From Cocleimonas sp. (GTDB taxonomy: Bacteria > Pseudomonadota > Gammaproteobacteria > Thiotrichales > Thiotrichaceae), in the NCBI GenBank assembly GCA_023145535.1, contig JAGLDQ010000240.1, positions 1 through 6,679 on the forward strand: a DNA stretch of 6,679 bases, written 5' to 3'. A program made the position numbers and the translations under genes. This document shows, piece after piece, positions 1-6,259 of the stretch. The first letter of the stretch is position 1; each line of letters starts with the position of its first letter. The notes under the pieces were generated by a model. It saw nothing but the letters and a program-made list of their open reading frames with translations. It was not told the DNA's origin and did no database searches.

Positions 1-840
1 AATCGCTTCTATCGCCCCTGTTTGACTATGACGACGATAAAGTAACCCTGATCGTCCTGATAATTCACGTGCTGAAACAATCTCACCTTCTGGTGTTTTC
101 ACTTTTGAACCTGCCGTTAAATACAAACCTGATTCAACAATACACTCATCACCGAGCGAGATTCCCAGACCTGCATTAGCCCCGAGCAAGCTTTTCTCAC
201 CGATAGAGATAACCTGCTTACCACCGCCCGATAGCGTTCCCATAATAGAAGCACCACCGCCAATATCAGAGCCATCAGCCACTAAAACACCCGCACTAAT
301 GCGTCCTTCAACCATTGAGTTACCTAATGTGCCTGCATTGAAGTTAATAAACCCTTCATGCATAACCGTTGTGCCTGAGGCGACATGCGCGCCGAGTCGA
401 ATACGATCGGCATCACCAATTCTCACGCCTTCTGGCACAACGTAATCGGTCATGCGTGGAAACTTATCAATAGAGGTAATATTAAGCTGTACATGTTCCT
501 CAGCGATTAAACCACGCAACGCCTCTACCGTTGCAGGTAAAACAGGCCCTGCTGATGTCCATGCCACATTGGGTAATAACCCAAACATACCCTCAAGATT
601 AATTTCATGCGGTTTAACTTCACATTCCGAGAGTAAATGTAGTCTTAAATAAACATCTTCCGTCGTCTCAGGTGCGCTATCAATATCAATTTCAATCGCT
701 ATAAAATCACTTTTGATTAAACCAACTTTCTGCGCTAAACAACTTCTCGCAATTTCTTTATTTGAACGTGGAAACCAAGTGTCGATGGTTGTTCCACTTG
801 CCACGTCTATATAGCGATGTCCGATACGCTTCATTGTCAT
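1..840 (-). CDS. dapD: Tetrahydrodipicolinate N-succinyltransferase (DapD), C-terminus clipped
   Basis: Transfers succinyl from succinyl-CoA to tetrahydrodipicolinate in the cytoplasmic succinylase branch of diaminopimelate/lysine synthesis. 280 codons are open and the frame runs off the left edge; by comparison with the family roughly 15-20 residues are missing. Seen in the translation: an N-terminal segment with DTWFP (residues 20-24), YLRLHLLS (64-71), DKFPRMTDYVVP (125-136), then a left-handed beta-helix-like stretch with HEGFINFNAGT (161-171), MVEGRIS (176-182), SDIGGGASIMGTLSGGG (191-207) and LLGANAGLGISLGD (218-231). These match the longer Pseudomonas/actinobacterial DapD group, not the E. 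coli form. E178 in MVEGR corresponds to the glutamate proposed as catalytic in the mycobacterial enzyme (from memory). ATG at 840 is chosen because AAGGA sits 7 nt upstream; an in-frame ATG at 834 would be too far from it. Divergent from the phoH block. Family assignment is confident. Confidence 0.95.
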   Translation of the reverse strand, partial: MTMKRIGHRYIDVASGTTIDTWFPRSNKEIARSCLAQKVGLIKSDFIAIEIDIDSAPETTEDVYLRLHLLSECEVKPHEINLEGMFGLLPNVAWTSAGPVLPATVEALRGLIAEEHVQLNITSIDKFPRMTDYVVPEGVRIGDADRIRLGAHVASGTTVMHEGFINFNAGTLGNSMVEGRISAGVLVADGSDIGGGASIMGTLSGGGKQVISIGEKSLLGANAGLGISLGDECIVESGLYLTAGSKVKTPEGEIVSARELSGRSGLLYRRHSQTGAIEAI

Positions 841-881
841 TTGTTATTCCTTTTTAAGATAGAGAGTTAAAGATGGCGGGG

Positions 882-910
882 ATTCTATCGCCTTAATCCT
901 ATTAGATCAA
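882..910 (-). promoter_or_regulatory. Predicted sigma70 promoter for dapD
   Basis: Read on the minus strand: -35 TTGATC (910-905), a 17-nt spacer, and -10 TAGAAT (887-882, five of six consensus bases). This would start transcription near 875 and give a leader of about 35 nt carrying the AAGGA ribosome site. Found by eye; spacing and distance to the gene are good, but it is untested. Confidence 0.6.
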
Positions 911-951
911 TTTTGACTTAGCGATAAATAACCGCCTTGAGAAATCTAATT

Positions 952-980
952 TTGAACCGCTTATGGTACTAAGCTATACT
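952..980 (+). promoter_or_regulatory. Predicted sigma70 promoter for phoH-ybeY(-lnt)
   Basis: -35 TTGAAC (952-957), a 17-nt spacer, and -10 TATACT (975-980, five of six consensus bases). Predicted start near 987, leaving a leader of about 34 nt before the TTG start. It is the only good promoter seen upstream of the three plus-strand genes, so it may drive all of them. It does not overlap the divergent dapD promoter: 41 bp separate the two -35 boxes. Confidence 0.7.
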
Positions 981-1005
981 TCAAACACAACTTCCACTCA
1001 TTCTT

Positions 1006-1010
1006 AGGAG
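1006..1010 (+). promoter_or_regulatory. Ribosome binding site deciding the TTG start of phoH
   Basis: AGGAG lies 10 nt before the TTG at 1021. The first in-frame ATG is not until 1099, has no comparable site, and would cut into the conserved N-terminal domain. The TTG is therefore the likely start. Confidence 0.7.
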
Positions 1011-1020
1011 TTCCAACTTT

Positions 1021-2025
1021 TTGAACACCCAAACAATAGATGATAACAAGCAAAGCACGGTTGATTTCAAATTAGAGCCCGTTGACAATGAGCGCTTAAT
1101 GAACCTTTCGGGGCAGTTTGATCAGCATTTGCGCCAACTTGAGACACGTCTTGATGTCACTATTGGCAATCGCGGACATGATTTTAAAGTCAGCGGTCTT
1201 CCAGCTAAAATTCAAGTCGCGATTAATCTTATTCAAGCACTTTATGATGCCACGGCCTCAGAGACGCTTTCGCCGGAAAAATTACATTTATACTTGCAAG
1301 AATCTAGTCTTAGTGGGATCGATGAGAAAGATATTGTTTACACCACTATTCGCACAAAACGCGGTGTTATTCGTGGGCGTGGACCTAATCAAAATAATTA
1401 TATCCGCAATATGCAAAAGCATGATCTCACCTTTGGGATTGGCCCTGCGGGGACAGGTAAAACCTATCTAGCCGTTGCTTGTGCAGTTGAGGCATTGGAG
1501 CGTGATGAAGTACGGCGCATTATTTTAGTCCGTCCGGCGGTGGAAGCGGGTGAAAAACTGGGATTTTTGCCAGGTGATTTATCGCAAAAAGTTGACCCTT
1601 ATTTACGCCCAATGTATGACGCACTGTATGAAATGCTAGGCTTTGAGAAAGTAGCGCGCTTAATTGAAAAAAATGTGATTGAAGTTGCACCACTCGCTTA
1701 TATGCGCGGACGTAGCCTAAATGATTCTTTCATTATTATGGATGAAGCACAAAACACAACCACAGAGCAAATGAAAATGTTTTTAACCCGTATGGGATTT
1801 GGCTCTACTGCGGTTGTAACGGGTGATATTACACAAATTGATCTACCAAACCGTCAATTATCCGGGCTTAAACAAATTATTAATGTCTTGCAGGATGTTA
1901 AAGAAGTCAGCTTTAGCTTTTTCCAGCCTAATGATGTGGTGCGCCATACGTTAGTGAAGAGTATCGTTAAAGCCTATAACCGTTATGATGACTTACACGC
2001 CACTGGCCGCAAAGATCATGCCTAA
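1021..2025 (+). CDS. ybeZ: PhoH-family ATPase (YbeZ-like)
   Basis: Cytoplasmic P-loop ATPase of the PhoH/YbeZ family, which is linked genetically and physically to YbeY and to RNA metabolism; the exact substrate is not settled. The 334 residues are about the usual family length. Seen in the translation: an N-terminal region of about 20-75 resembling the KH-like RNA-binding part of the family; Walker A GPAGTGKT at 141-148; the conserved VRPAVEAGEKLGFLPGD block after it; Walker B IIMDEAQN at 238-245; then VTGDITQIDLP. All key residues are present. Translation starts at TTG, supported by AGGAG 10 nt upstream. The last 8 nt overlap the start of ybeY (ATG inside the final CATGCCTAA), which implies translational coupling. 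It is preceded by a good sigma70 promoter. Unlike E. coli, miaB is not the upstream neighbour; dapD lies divergently instead. Confidence 0.95.
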   Translation: MNTQTIDDNKQSTVDFKLEPVDNERLMNLSGQFDQHLRQLETRLDVTIGNRGHDFKVSGLPAKIQVAINLIQALYDATASETLSPEKLHLYLQESSLSGIDEKDIVYTTIRTKRGVIRGRGPNQNNYIRNMQKHDLTFGIGPAGTGKTYLAVACAVEALERDEVRRIILVRPAVEAGEKLGFLPGDLSQKVDPYLRPMYDALYEMLGFEKVARLIEKNVIEVAPLAYMRGRSLNDSFIIMDEAQNTTTEQMKMFLTRMGFGSTAVVTGDITQIDLPNRQLSGLKQIINVLQDVKEVSFSFFQPNDVVRHTLVKSIVKAYNRYDDLHATGRKDHA

Positions 2026-2518
2026 TCTAACACTTGAACTGCAAAATCCTTATCATTATACGCATCTGCCGGATCAACAAAAAATACAAAACTGGGCAAA
2101 AGCGGCATTACAGGACTCATCCCAAACGGATGAAATAAGCGTTACATTACGCTTTGTTGATAAGGCCGAAGGATTAGCATTGAACCAGCGTTATCGTGAT
2201 AAAGCGTATGCGACTAATATTCTTTCATTTACCTTCGATCAACCTATTTTACCCAAAGGCGTCACACTTGATTTGCCCTTGCATTTAGGCGATCTTGTTG
2301 TTTGTTTGCCGGTGATAAAGGCGGAAGCACAAGCACAAAAAAAATCGCTTGAGCAACACTGTTCGCATCTTATCGTTCATGGCATATTGCATTTACAAGG
2401 CTATGATCATATTGAAGAACAACAAGCACAGCAGATGGAAGCATTAGAAACCCATCTTCTACAAACATTGGGCTACCCTGATCCTTACGAGGTTGCTTCT
2501 AATCAAGGCAAAAGATAA
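2018..2518 (+). CDS. ybeY: Endoribonuclease YbeY (rRNA maturation factor)
   Basis: YbeY is a metal-dependent single-strand endoribonuclease involved in 16S rRNA 3'-end maturation and 70S ribosome quality control. The signature HGILHLQGYDH is intact, with the three zinc-ligand histidines at H121, H125 and H131 in the 166-residue form. Also visible are the family motifs LNQRYRDKAYATNILSF (about 58-74) and LHLGDLVVC (about 91-99). ATG at 2018 is preferred: it gives a length close to the E. coli protein (155) and starts at the usual N-terminal strand (MPNLTLELQN). An in-frame ATG at 1985 would add 11 residues lying wholly inside phoH. Neither start has a convincing ribosome site, so translation probably depends on ribosomes finishing phoH, whose stop codon overlaps by 8 nt. 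YbeZ and YbeY are known partners, which fits the layout. Confidence 0.95.
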   Translation: MPNLTLELQNPYHYTHLPDQQKIQNWAKAALQDSSQTDEISVTLRFVDKAEGLALNQRYRDKAYATNILSFTFDQPILPKGVTLDLPLHLGDLVVCLPVIKAEAQAQKKSLEQHCSHLIVHGILHLQGYDHIEEQQAQQMEALETHLLQTLGYPDPYEVASNQGKR

Positions 2519-2612
2519 AATGCTAGGTGAAAATCCCACTAAAATAATGCCAATCACCCGACCTAATATTTTCTCAAAAAATATACGCAATCTCTAAAAA
2601 AACAGTTAAAGC
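2519..2612 (+). other. ybeY-lnt spacer where ybeX would be expected
   Basis: 94 bp, AT-rich. It holds no convincing promoter, terminator or gene. A 25-codon frame (ATG at 2520, stop 2595-2597) begins one base after the ybeY stop, but it lacks a ribosome site and does not resemble either end of YbeX/CorC as I recall it. lnt is therefore probably transcribed by readthrough from the phoH promoter. Confidence 0.5.
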
Positions 2613-4205
2613 ATGAATAAAAAAATTAATAATAAACGCTCCAGCCACTTCTATTTACTAAGTTTTCTCGCTGGTGCTAGTTTAGTCTTTGCCTTTGCAC
2701 CCATCGGTTTTTACCCCATTGCATGGATCTCAATCGCCCTCTTATTCTATACCCTGCTACAGGCCAATGATAAAAAGCAACATTTCTATCTGGCATGGCT
2801 TTATGGAATAGGCATGTTTGGCACGGGTGCATCGTGGGTTTTTTATAGCATGCATTTTTATGGTCATGCCAATATTCCTGTCGCCGCAACGCTAACCCTT
2901 GTTTTTGTCGTCCTGATGGCACTCATTATTGGTTTATTTGGCTTACTCGCTTACCTATTTCGGCATCACCATAAAGTGACCCGTCTCTTATTTTTCTACC
3001 CGCTCATGTGGGTACTGATTGAATGGTTTCGCGGCTGGTTTCTGACAGGATTCCCGTGGCTCTATCTCGGCAATAGCCAAATTGATAATGTACTTGCAAA
3101 TATCGCGCCCATTACAGGCGTATTAGGCGTTAGTTTATTCAGCGCTTTCCTCTCTGGCGCATTGGCTTCTCTTTTTATTCTCAAAGCACCCAACAAAATA
3201 CTATGGATCAATATTCCCAATAGTAACCATATAAAAGTACAGATAAAAAATAGATTCGCTCATCAATTTATCGCCCTCTTTATTATCCTAAGCATTTTTG
3301 CCAGCTCATGGCTTGCAGGACAATTTTTTTGGACACAGCCCAAAGGCGAACCCATTACTGTTAGCCTGATACAAGGCAATATTCTCCAAGAAGAAAAATG
3401 GCTACCTGAAAATAAGCGACCCACATTAGCGCTCTATAAAAATCTGACCCAAAAAAACTGGGATAGTGATCTAATTATCTGGCCAGAAACAGCGATACCC
3501 GATCTTTTTGCGCGCAATATGGATGATTTTATACTCCCCTTACAGCAAGAAGCCGAAGCCAATAATACGGACTTACTCCTCGGTGCATTCTATCAAAATG
3601 AACAGGGACAAGTTGAAAATAGCGTATTGGCACTCACGCCTGAAGGCCGCGATCTTTATTCAAAACAACACCTTGTACCACTGACGGAATACATGCCACT
3701 ACTCGGCTATCTACGCTGGTTAAATAAATGGATAAGCATTCCCTCTGATAACCTAACCGCAGGTACAGGCGCTACCACACTTAAATTTAGCAATAATATC
3801 GCACAAATTTCTATCTGCTATGAGGATGCTTTTGCCAGCGAAATACTCAAAGGATTACCCCAAGCGAATCTATTAATTAATGTCAGTAATGATGGCTGGT
3901 TTACTGGCTCTTTAGAACCCTACCAACATATGGAAATTGCTCGTATGCGCGCGCTTGAAACAGGACGCTATCTATTGCGCGCCACCAATGTAGGTGTATC
4001 AGGAGTTGTTGATACCAGAGGCAAGCTAATAGCAACCGCCCCCCCCTACTCTACCGAAGTCATTACTCATGAAGTACAACCCTTTACAGGCATAACACCG
4101 TTTATACGCTGGGGAAATTGGGGAATTATTATAGTCATTATCGCCCTCTCTTTACTGGGATATTTTACGGCGGCTACGCGTAAACCAACCTCTGAGAAAA
4201 AATAG
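2613..4205 (+). CDS. lnt: Apolipoprotein N-acyltransferase (Lnt)
   Basis: Inner-membrane enzyme that transfers an acyl chain from phospholipid to the N-terminal cysteine of apolipoproteins, the last step of lipoprotein maturation. 530 residues, close to E. coli Lnt (512). The N-terminal half is a run of hydrophobic segments (about 13-50, 60-80, 88-117, 125-140, 160-190, 216-236). A periplasmic nitrilase-type domain follows (about 247-490), then a C-terminal membrane segment (about 500-520). The triad is visible: E292 in WPETAIPD, K351 in SKQHLVP, C402 in ICYED. E359 and Y403/E404 also fall where E. coli has its essential E343, Y388 and E389. An extra hydrophilic stretch (about 192-215) lies before the last N-terminal membrane segment. 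No strong ribosome site precedes the ATG. It follows ybeY after 94 bp with no ybeX between, and converges on the Gate-protein gene. Confidence 0.95.
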   Translation: MNKKINNKRSSHFYLLSFLAGASLVFAFAPIGFYPIAWISIALLFYTLLQANDKKQHFYLAWLYGIGMFGTGASWVFYSMHFYGHANIPVAATLTLVFVVLMALIIGLFGLLAYLFRHHHKVTRLLFFYPLMWVLIEWFRGWFLTGFPWLYLGNSQIDNVLANIAPITGVLGVSLFSAFLSGALASLFILKAPNKILWINIPNSNHIKVQIKNRFAHQFIALFIILSIFASSWLAGQFFWTQPKGEPITVSLIQGNILQEEKWLPENKRPTLALYKNLTQKNWDSDLIIWPETAIPDLFARNMDDFILPLQQEAEANNTDLLLGAFYQNEQGQVENSVLALTPEGRDLYSKQHLVPLTEYMPLLGYLRWLNKWISIPSDNLTAGTGATTLKFSNNIAQISICYEDAFASEILKGLPQANLLINVSNDGWFTGSLEPYQHMEIARMRALETGRYLLRATNVGVSGVVDTRGKLIATAPPYSTEVITHEVQPFTGITPFIRWGNWGIIIVIIALSLLGYFTAATRKPTSEKK

Positions 4206-4212
4206 AATAGAC

Positions 4213-4246
4213 CGCTATTTAACGCTCAAATATCGATAAAATAGCG
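4213..4246 (-). terminator. Weak inverted repeat at the lnt / Gate-gene junction
   Basis: CGCTATTT (4213-4220) pairs exactly with AAATAGCG (4239-4246) across an 18-nt loop, overlapping the last codons of the minus-strand gene. On the minus strand a T-rich run follows (about 4208-4196), so it might terminate that gene. The stem is short and AT-rich and the loop is long, so this is a weak call. No other terminator is visible for either converging gene. Confidence 0.25.
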
Positions 4247-5165
4247 CATCACTCAACGTGGTAAGCAAACGTATCCCCACGCCAACCACAATAAAAGCAA
4301 AGACCAAGCGTAGATACAACGCGCCTGATATATCCGCACCCAGCAACATCACCAGCAATGTATCTTCAATTAAGGAATGACAAATAGCGATCAGAGAAAT
4401 CGCACCAAAAATTTCACGCTGACTTAACTCACCTTTCTTAGCCTCAGCGATTAACAACCCGCCCCCATAGGTCAAGCCTAGGTTCATGCCAATAATGGTA
4501 ATAGAGGCGGTTTTATTGCCTAAGCCTAATAAGCGCAATATGGGTGAAAGCAGAAAGATTAAAATACGCTCGAATCCTGTGGATTTTAACAATTTTAGAA
4601 ACGTCACTAAAGTTGCAATAACAACAAATACCTGCGCTAACGTTTTTAATTGTAACCAAGCCCATGCTGATAGGCTCTGGTCAACCACTACATCAGGCTT
4701 CCAGAGTAAAACATTGGTTTCTTGTAGCCAGTTTCCAGTGCTATAAATCAGCTGCAATAAAAAGCCAAACAACAAAGCACCACCAACACGCAAGAATAAA
4801 TTAAATGCAATCCTTACCCCTGTTTTCTGTGCAATGCGTACTTCAACTGGAAGATTGTGCGCTAATAACATCATTCCCCCCAAAACCGTCACTTGCGCGA
4901 TTGTTAGTGGCTCTTGTGCTGCCATTGACACAAAAATAATCATGCCGCCAAAAATATTGGTAATAAGCGTTGTTGCCCACACCAACCCCATTGAATCTGG
5001 CAAGCCAACCCATTGCATTAGAGGCGATAACGCATAAGCAATGTATTTTATACCCCCCATTTCTTCAATAATTTTTACGGCAATAATGATGGGGATCATT
5101 ATTTTATAAAGTGAGAGATTGATCTTAAAAATATCGATCGCTAATGCACGTAACCAATTTTTCAT
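4215..5165 (-). CDS. Membrane protein with two Gate (nucleoside-recognition) domains
   Basis: A 316-residue polytopic inner-membrane protein with about eight hydrophobic segments and no signal peptide. It resembles the Gate / nucleoside-recognition domain found in SpmA/SpmB, YjiG/YjiH, FeoB and nucleoside transporters; the substrate cannot be told from sequence. Two halves repeat at a constant offset of about 160 residues: LSPLMQWVGL (46-55) matches LSPILRLLGL (206-215), NIFGGMI (70-76) matches LTYGGGL (231-237), and AHNLPVE (102-108) matches CHSLIED (262-268). So H103 lines up with H263. ATG at 5165 is chosen because GGGAG (5179-5175), inside the last codons of the upstream adhesin gene, lies 9 nt before it. 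The adhesin stop codon is only 3 nt upstream, so the pair is almost certainly one transcript with coupled translation. The family call is fairly sure, the function unknown. A role as transporter, or in supporting the adhesin, would be inference. Confidence 0.8.
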   Translation of the reverse strand: MKNWLRALAIDIFKINLSLYKIMIPIIIAVKIIEEMGGIKYIAYALSPLMQWVGLPDSMGLVWATTLITNIFGGMIIFVSMAAQEPLTIAQVTVLGGMMLLAHNLPVEVRIAQKTGVRIAFNLFLRVGGALLFGFLLQLIYSTGNWLQETNVLLWKPDVVVDQSLSAWAWLQLKTLAQVFVVIATLVTFLKLLKSTGFERILIFLLSPILRLLGLGNKTASITIIGMNLGLTYGGGLLIAEAKKGELSQREIFGAISLIAICHSLIEDTLLVMLLGADISGALYLRLVFAFIVVGVGIRLLTTLSDALFYRYLSVK

Positions 5166-5168
5166 GAC

Positions 5169-6008
5169 CTAAAACTCCCACGCAACACCCACTTTACCTA
5201 ATGTATGATGACGGCTGTCATAAGCAATACCCCCATTAATTTGCGTATTTCGACTGCTATTTAATAAGCGATGACTAAAGGATACGGCCACTGCTTGCTC
5301 ACCACGGTAAGTTGCCGCGCCTAATCCTATCGCTGTTTTTCCTGAAGCAGAAGGGGTTGCTGGCGTAATTGCAGCAGCCCCTGCGATCCCTGCAAACGCT
5401 TCTTCACGAATGCCACTTAATGCGCGTTTAAATTGACCATAATTAACCGCATCATTGGCTTCGATGGCAGGTGCTACATTCGTCATTCTACGCGTTAAGC
5501 CTGTTTCAGAATCGCCCACAGAAACGGTATTTTCCTGACGCGCAACGGATTGACTCCCTAAAGCGACACTCCCCTCTGCGTCAACCAAAGCATCCGCTCC
5601 CACTGCAATCCCCCCTTTTTCTAATACAGCAGCGCTTTCACCTAAAGCCATACCATCTTCAGCTTCTACCATTGCGTTGACTCCAACAGCAGTACTATTA
5701 TTCTCCAATGCCTGTGCCAATGCGCCTAATGCCGTGCTTTGTTCACCTTGTGCCAAAGCTGCTGTTCCAATAGCCGTTGTATTGATCGCAGTAGCGCTTG
5801 AGATAGCACCATAAGCACTACTGGAAATTGAGGTAGCAAAACTATTTTCACCAACCGCAGTTGAGTTAGTTAATAGCGCTTTAGCGGCCAGCCCTACGGC
5901 TATATTATTGCCATCAGCTTGCTCAGCGCCCTCTAATGTTCCTGCTTGTGTCGTCGGTATCATAGCGCTGAAGAATAGATAAGTGAGCAGTATCGGAGAA
6001 TATTTCAT
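5169..6008 (-). CDS. Compact YadA-type trimeric autotransporter adhesin
   Basis: A surface protein expected to form a trimer whose C-terminal strands build an outer-membrane barrel displaying the head (type Vc secretion). 279 residues, very short for the family. Domain order: signal peptide 1-22 (hydrophobic core, likely cut after TQA); head of nine exact 14-residue repeats at 34-159, each carrying an A-hydrophobic-G core such as STAVG, ending in a tenth partial unit NTVSVGD; neck about 160-192 (LTRRMTNVAPAIEANDAVNYGQF); a stalk of only about 15-20 residues; and a YadA-anchor region about 203-279 with AFAGIAGAAAI, TYRGEQAVAVSFSHR and a terminal phenylalanine (WEF), as outer-membrane proteins require. 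The start has AAAGG 8 nt upstream. It is the first gene of a coupled pair with the Gate-domain protein. It appears intact. The ligand is unknown and may be a host or abiotic surface. Confidence 0.92.
   Translation of the reverse strand: MKYSPILLTYLFFSAMIPTTQAGTLEGAEQADGNNIAVGLAAKALLTNSTAVGENSFATSISSSAYGAISSATAINTTAIGTAALAQGEQSTALGALAQALENNSTAVGVNAMVEAEDGMALGESAAVLEKGGIAVGADALVDAEGSVALGSQSVARQENTVSVGDSETGLTRRMTNVAPAIEANDAVNYGQFKRALSGIREEAFAGIAGAAAITPATPSASGKTAIGLGAATYRGEQAVAVSFSHRLLNSSRNTQINGGIAYDSRHHTLGKVGVAWEF
5532..5909 (-). repeat. Nine tandem 42-bp (14-codon) head repeats in the adhesin gene
   Basis: Residues 34-159 divide without gaps into nine 14-residue units (for example NSTAVGENSFATSI, QSTALGALAQALEN, GSVALGSQSVARQE). 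The protein register is perfect, but the DNA units have diverged, so the array is old and not a recent slippage expansion. These are YadA-like head repeats that fold as a left-handed beta-roll in the trimer. Confidence 0.9.
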
Positions 6009-6128
6009 TATTTATACCTTTTAGTGGCTGCTGTAGAGGATTTTGTATACACCTATCGACTACAATTAAGCGGAATTAAATAATGGTATAGTATAAATAA
6101 AAAAACCTGCTAAGTGGCAGGTTAAGTT
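6009..6128 (-). promoter_or_regulatory. Upstream region of the adhesin-Gate pair
   Basis: Between the terminator T tract (about 6094) and the adhesin ATG (6008) lie some 85 bp in which a promoter would be expected. The only clear site is the ribosome binding site AAAGG (about 6020-6016). A -10-like TATACA sits at 6049-6044 but no good -35 box is placed 16-18 nt above it. The promoter may be weak, activator-dependent or read by another sigma factor. Confidence 0.35.
6094..6123 (-). terminator. Rho-independent terminator on the minus strand
   Basis: On the minus strand AACCTGC (6123-6117), a 6-nt loop, and GCAGGTT (6110-6104) form a perfect 7-bp stem followed directly by a T-rich tract (about 6105-6094). 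It would end transcription coming from the SNF2 helicase side, insulating the adhesin gene. The opposite orientation has no T tract after the stem. Confidence 0.85.
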
Positions 6129-6236
6129 CTAATCTAATTTTTGTGAATAAAACAAATAATCCCCTTCTGAGGAGGAAAAGCGGTTGTCCCACTGAGAATG
6201 ACTGAGCGCTAGGTCGGCTGCGTCAATGTTATTGGC
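6129..6236 (-). pseudogene. Possible 3' remnant of a lost gene (start-less open frame)
   Basis: A 35-codon minus-strand frame between a TAA (6239-6237) and a TAG (6131-6129) reads as plausible protein, for example SQWDNRFSSSEGDYLFYSQ, but has no ATG, GTG or well-placed TTG start. Its stop lies 5 nt before the terminator hairpin, as expected for the end of a real gene. It is in a different frame from the SNF2 gene, which stops 23 nt upstream of its first codon. It could be the tail of a decayed gene or chance; an open stretch this short is not significant in itself. I do not recognise a family. Confidence 0.25.
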
Positions 6237-6259
6237 TTAGGGAAAGTATTTTTTAAAGA

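Noticed and set aside
1118..1471. 117-codon plus-strand frame inside phoH
   Set aside because: It overlaps a confidently identified gene in another frame, has no ribosome site, and its translation shows no domain.
2520..2597. 25-codon frame starting one base after the ybeY stop, as a possible small gene or ybeX remnant
   Set aside because: No ribosome site, low-complexity AT-rich composition, and no resemblance to either end of YbeX/CorC that I can recall.
2677..2922. 81-codon minus-strand frame opposite lnt
   Set aside because: Antisense to the membrane-segment coding part of lnt; its composition mirrors that gene and it has no signal of its own.
5532..5909. Tandem repeat array as a phase-variable or CRISPR-like array
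   Set aside because: The units are coding, in register, and diverged at DNA level with no identical repeats or spacers; they are adhesin head repeats.
6044..6072. TATACA with an upstream box as a sigma70 promoter of the adhesin gene
   Set aside because: No acceptable -35 hexamer at 16-18 nt spacing, so it is not listed as a promoter.
6170..6200. Strong AGGAGG on the plus strand, as the ribosome site of a leader peptide
   Set aside because: The only starts after it open frames of three or four codons before a stop, and no plus-strand gene follows; it is probably chance.
6190..6206. Short direct repeat ACTGAG-AATG-ACTGAG
   Set aside because: Six-base units four bases apart are expected by chance and no insertion sequence or att-like context is present.
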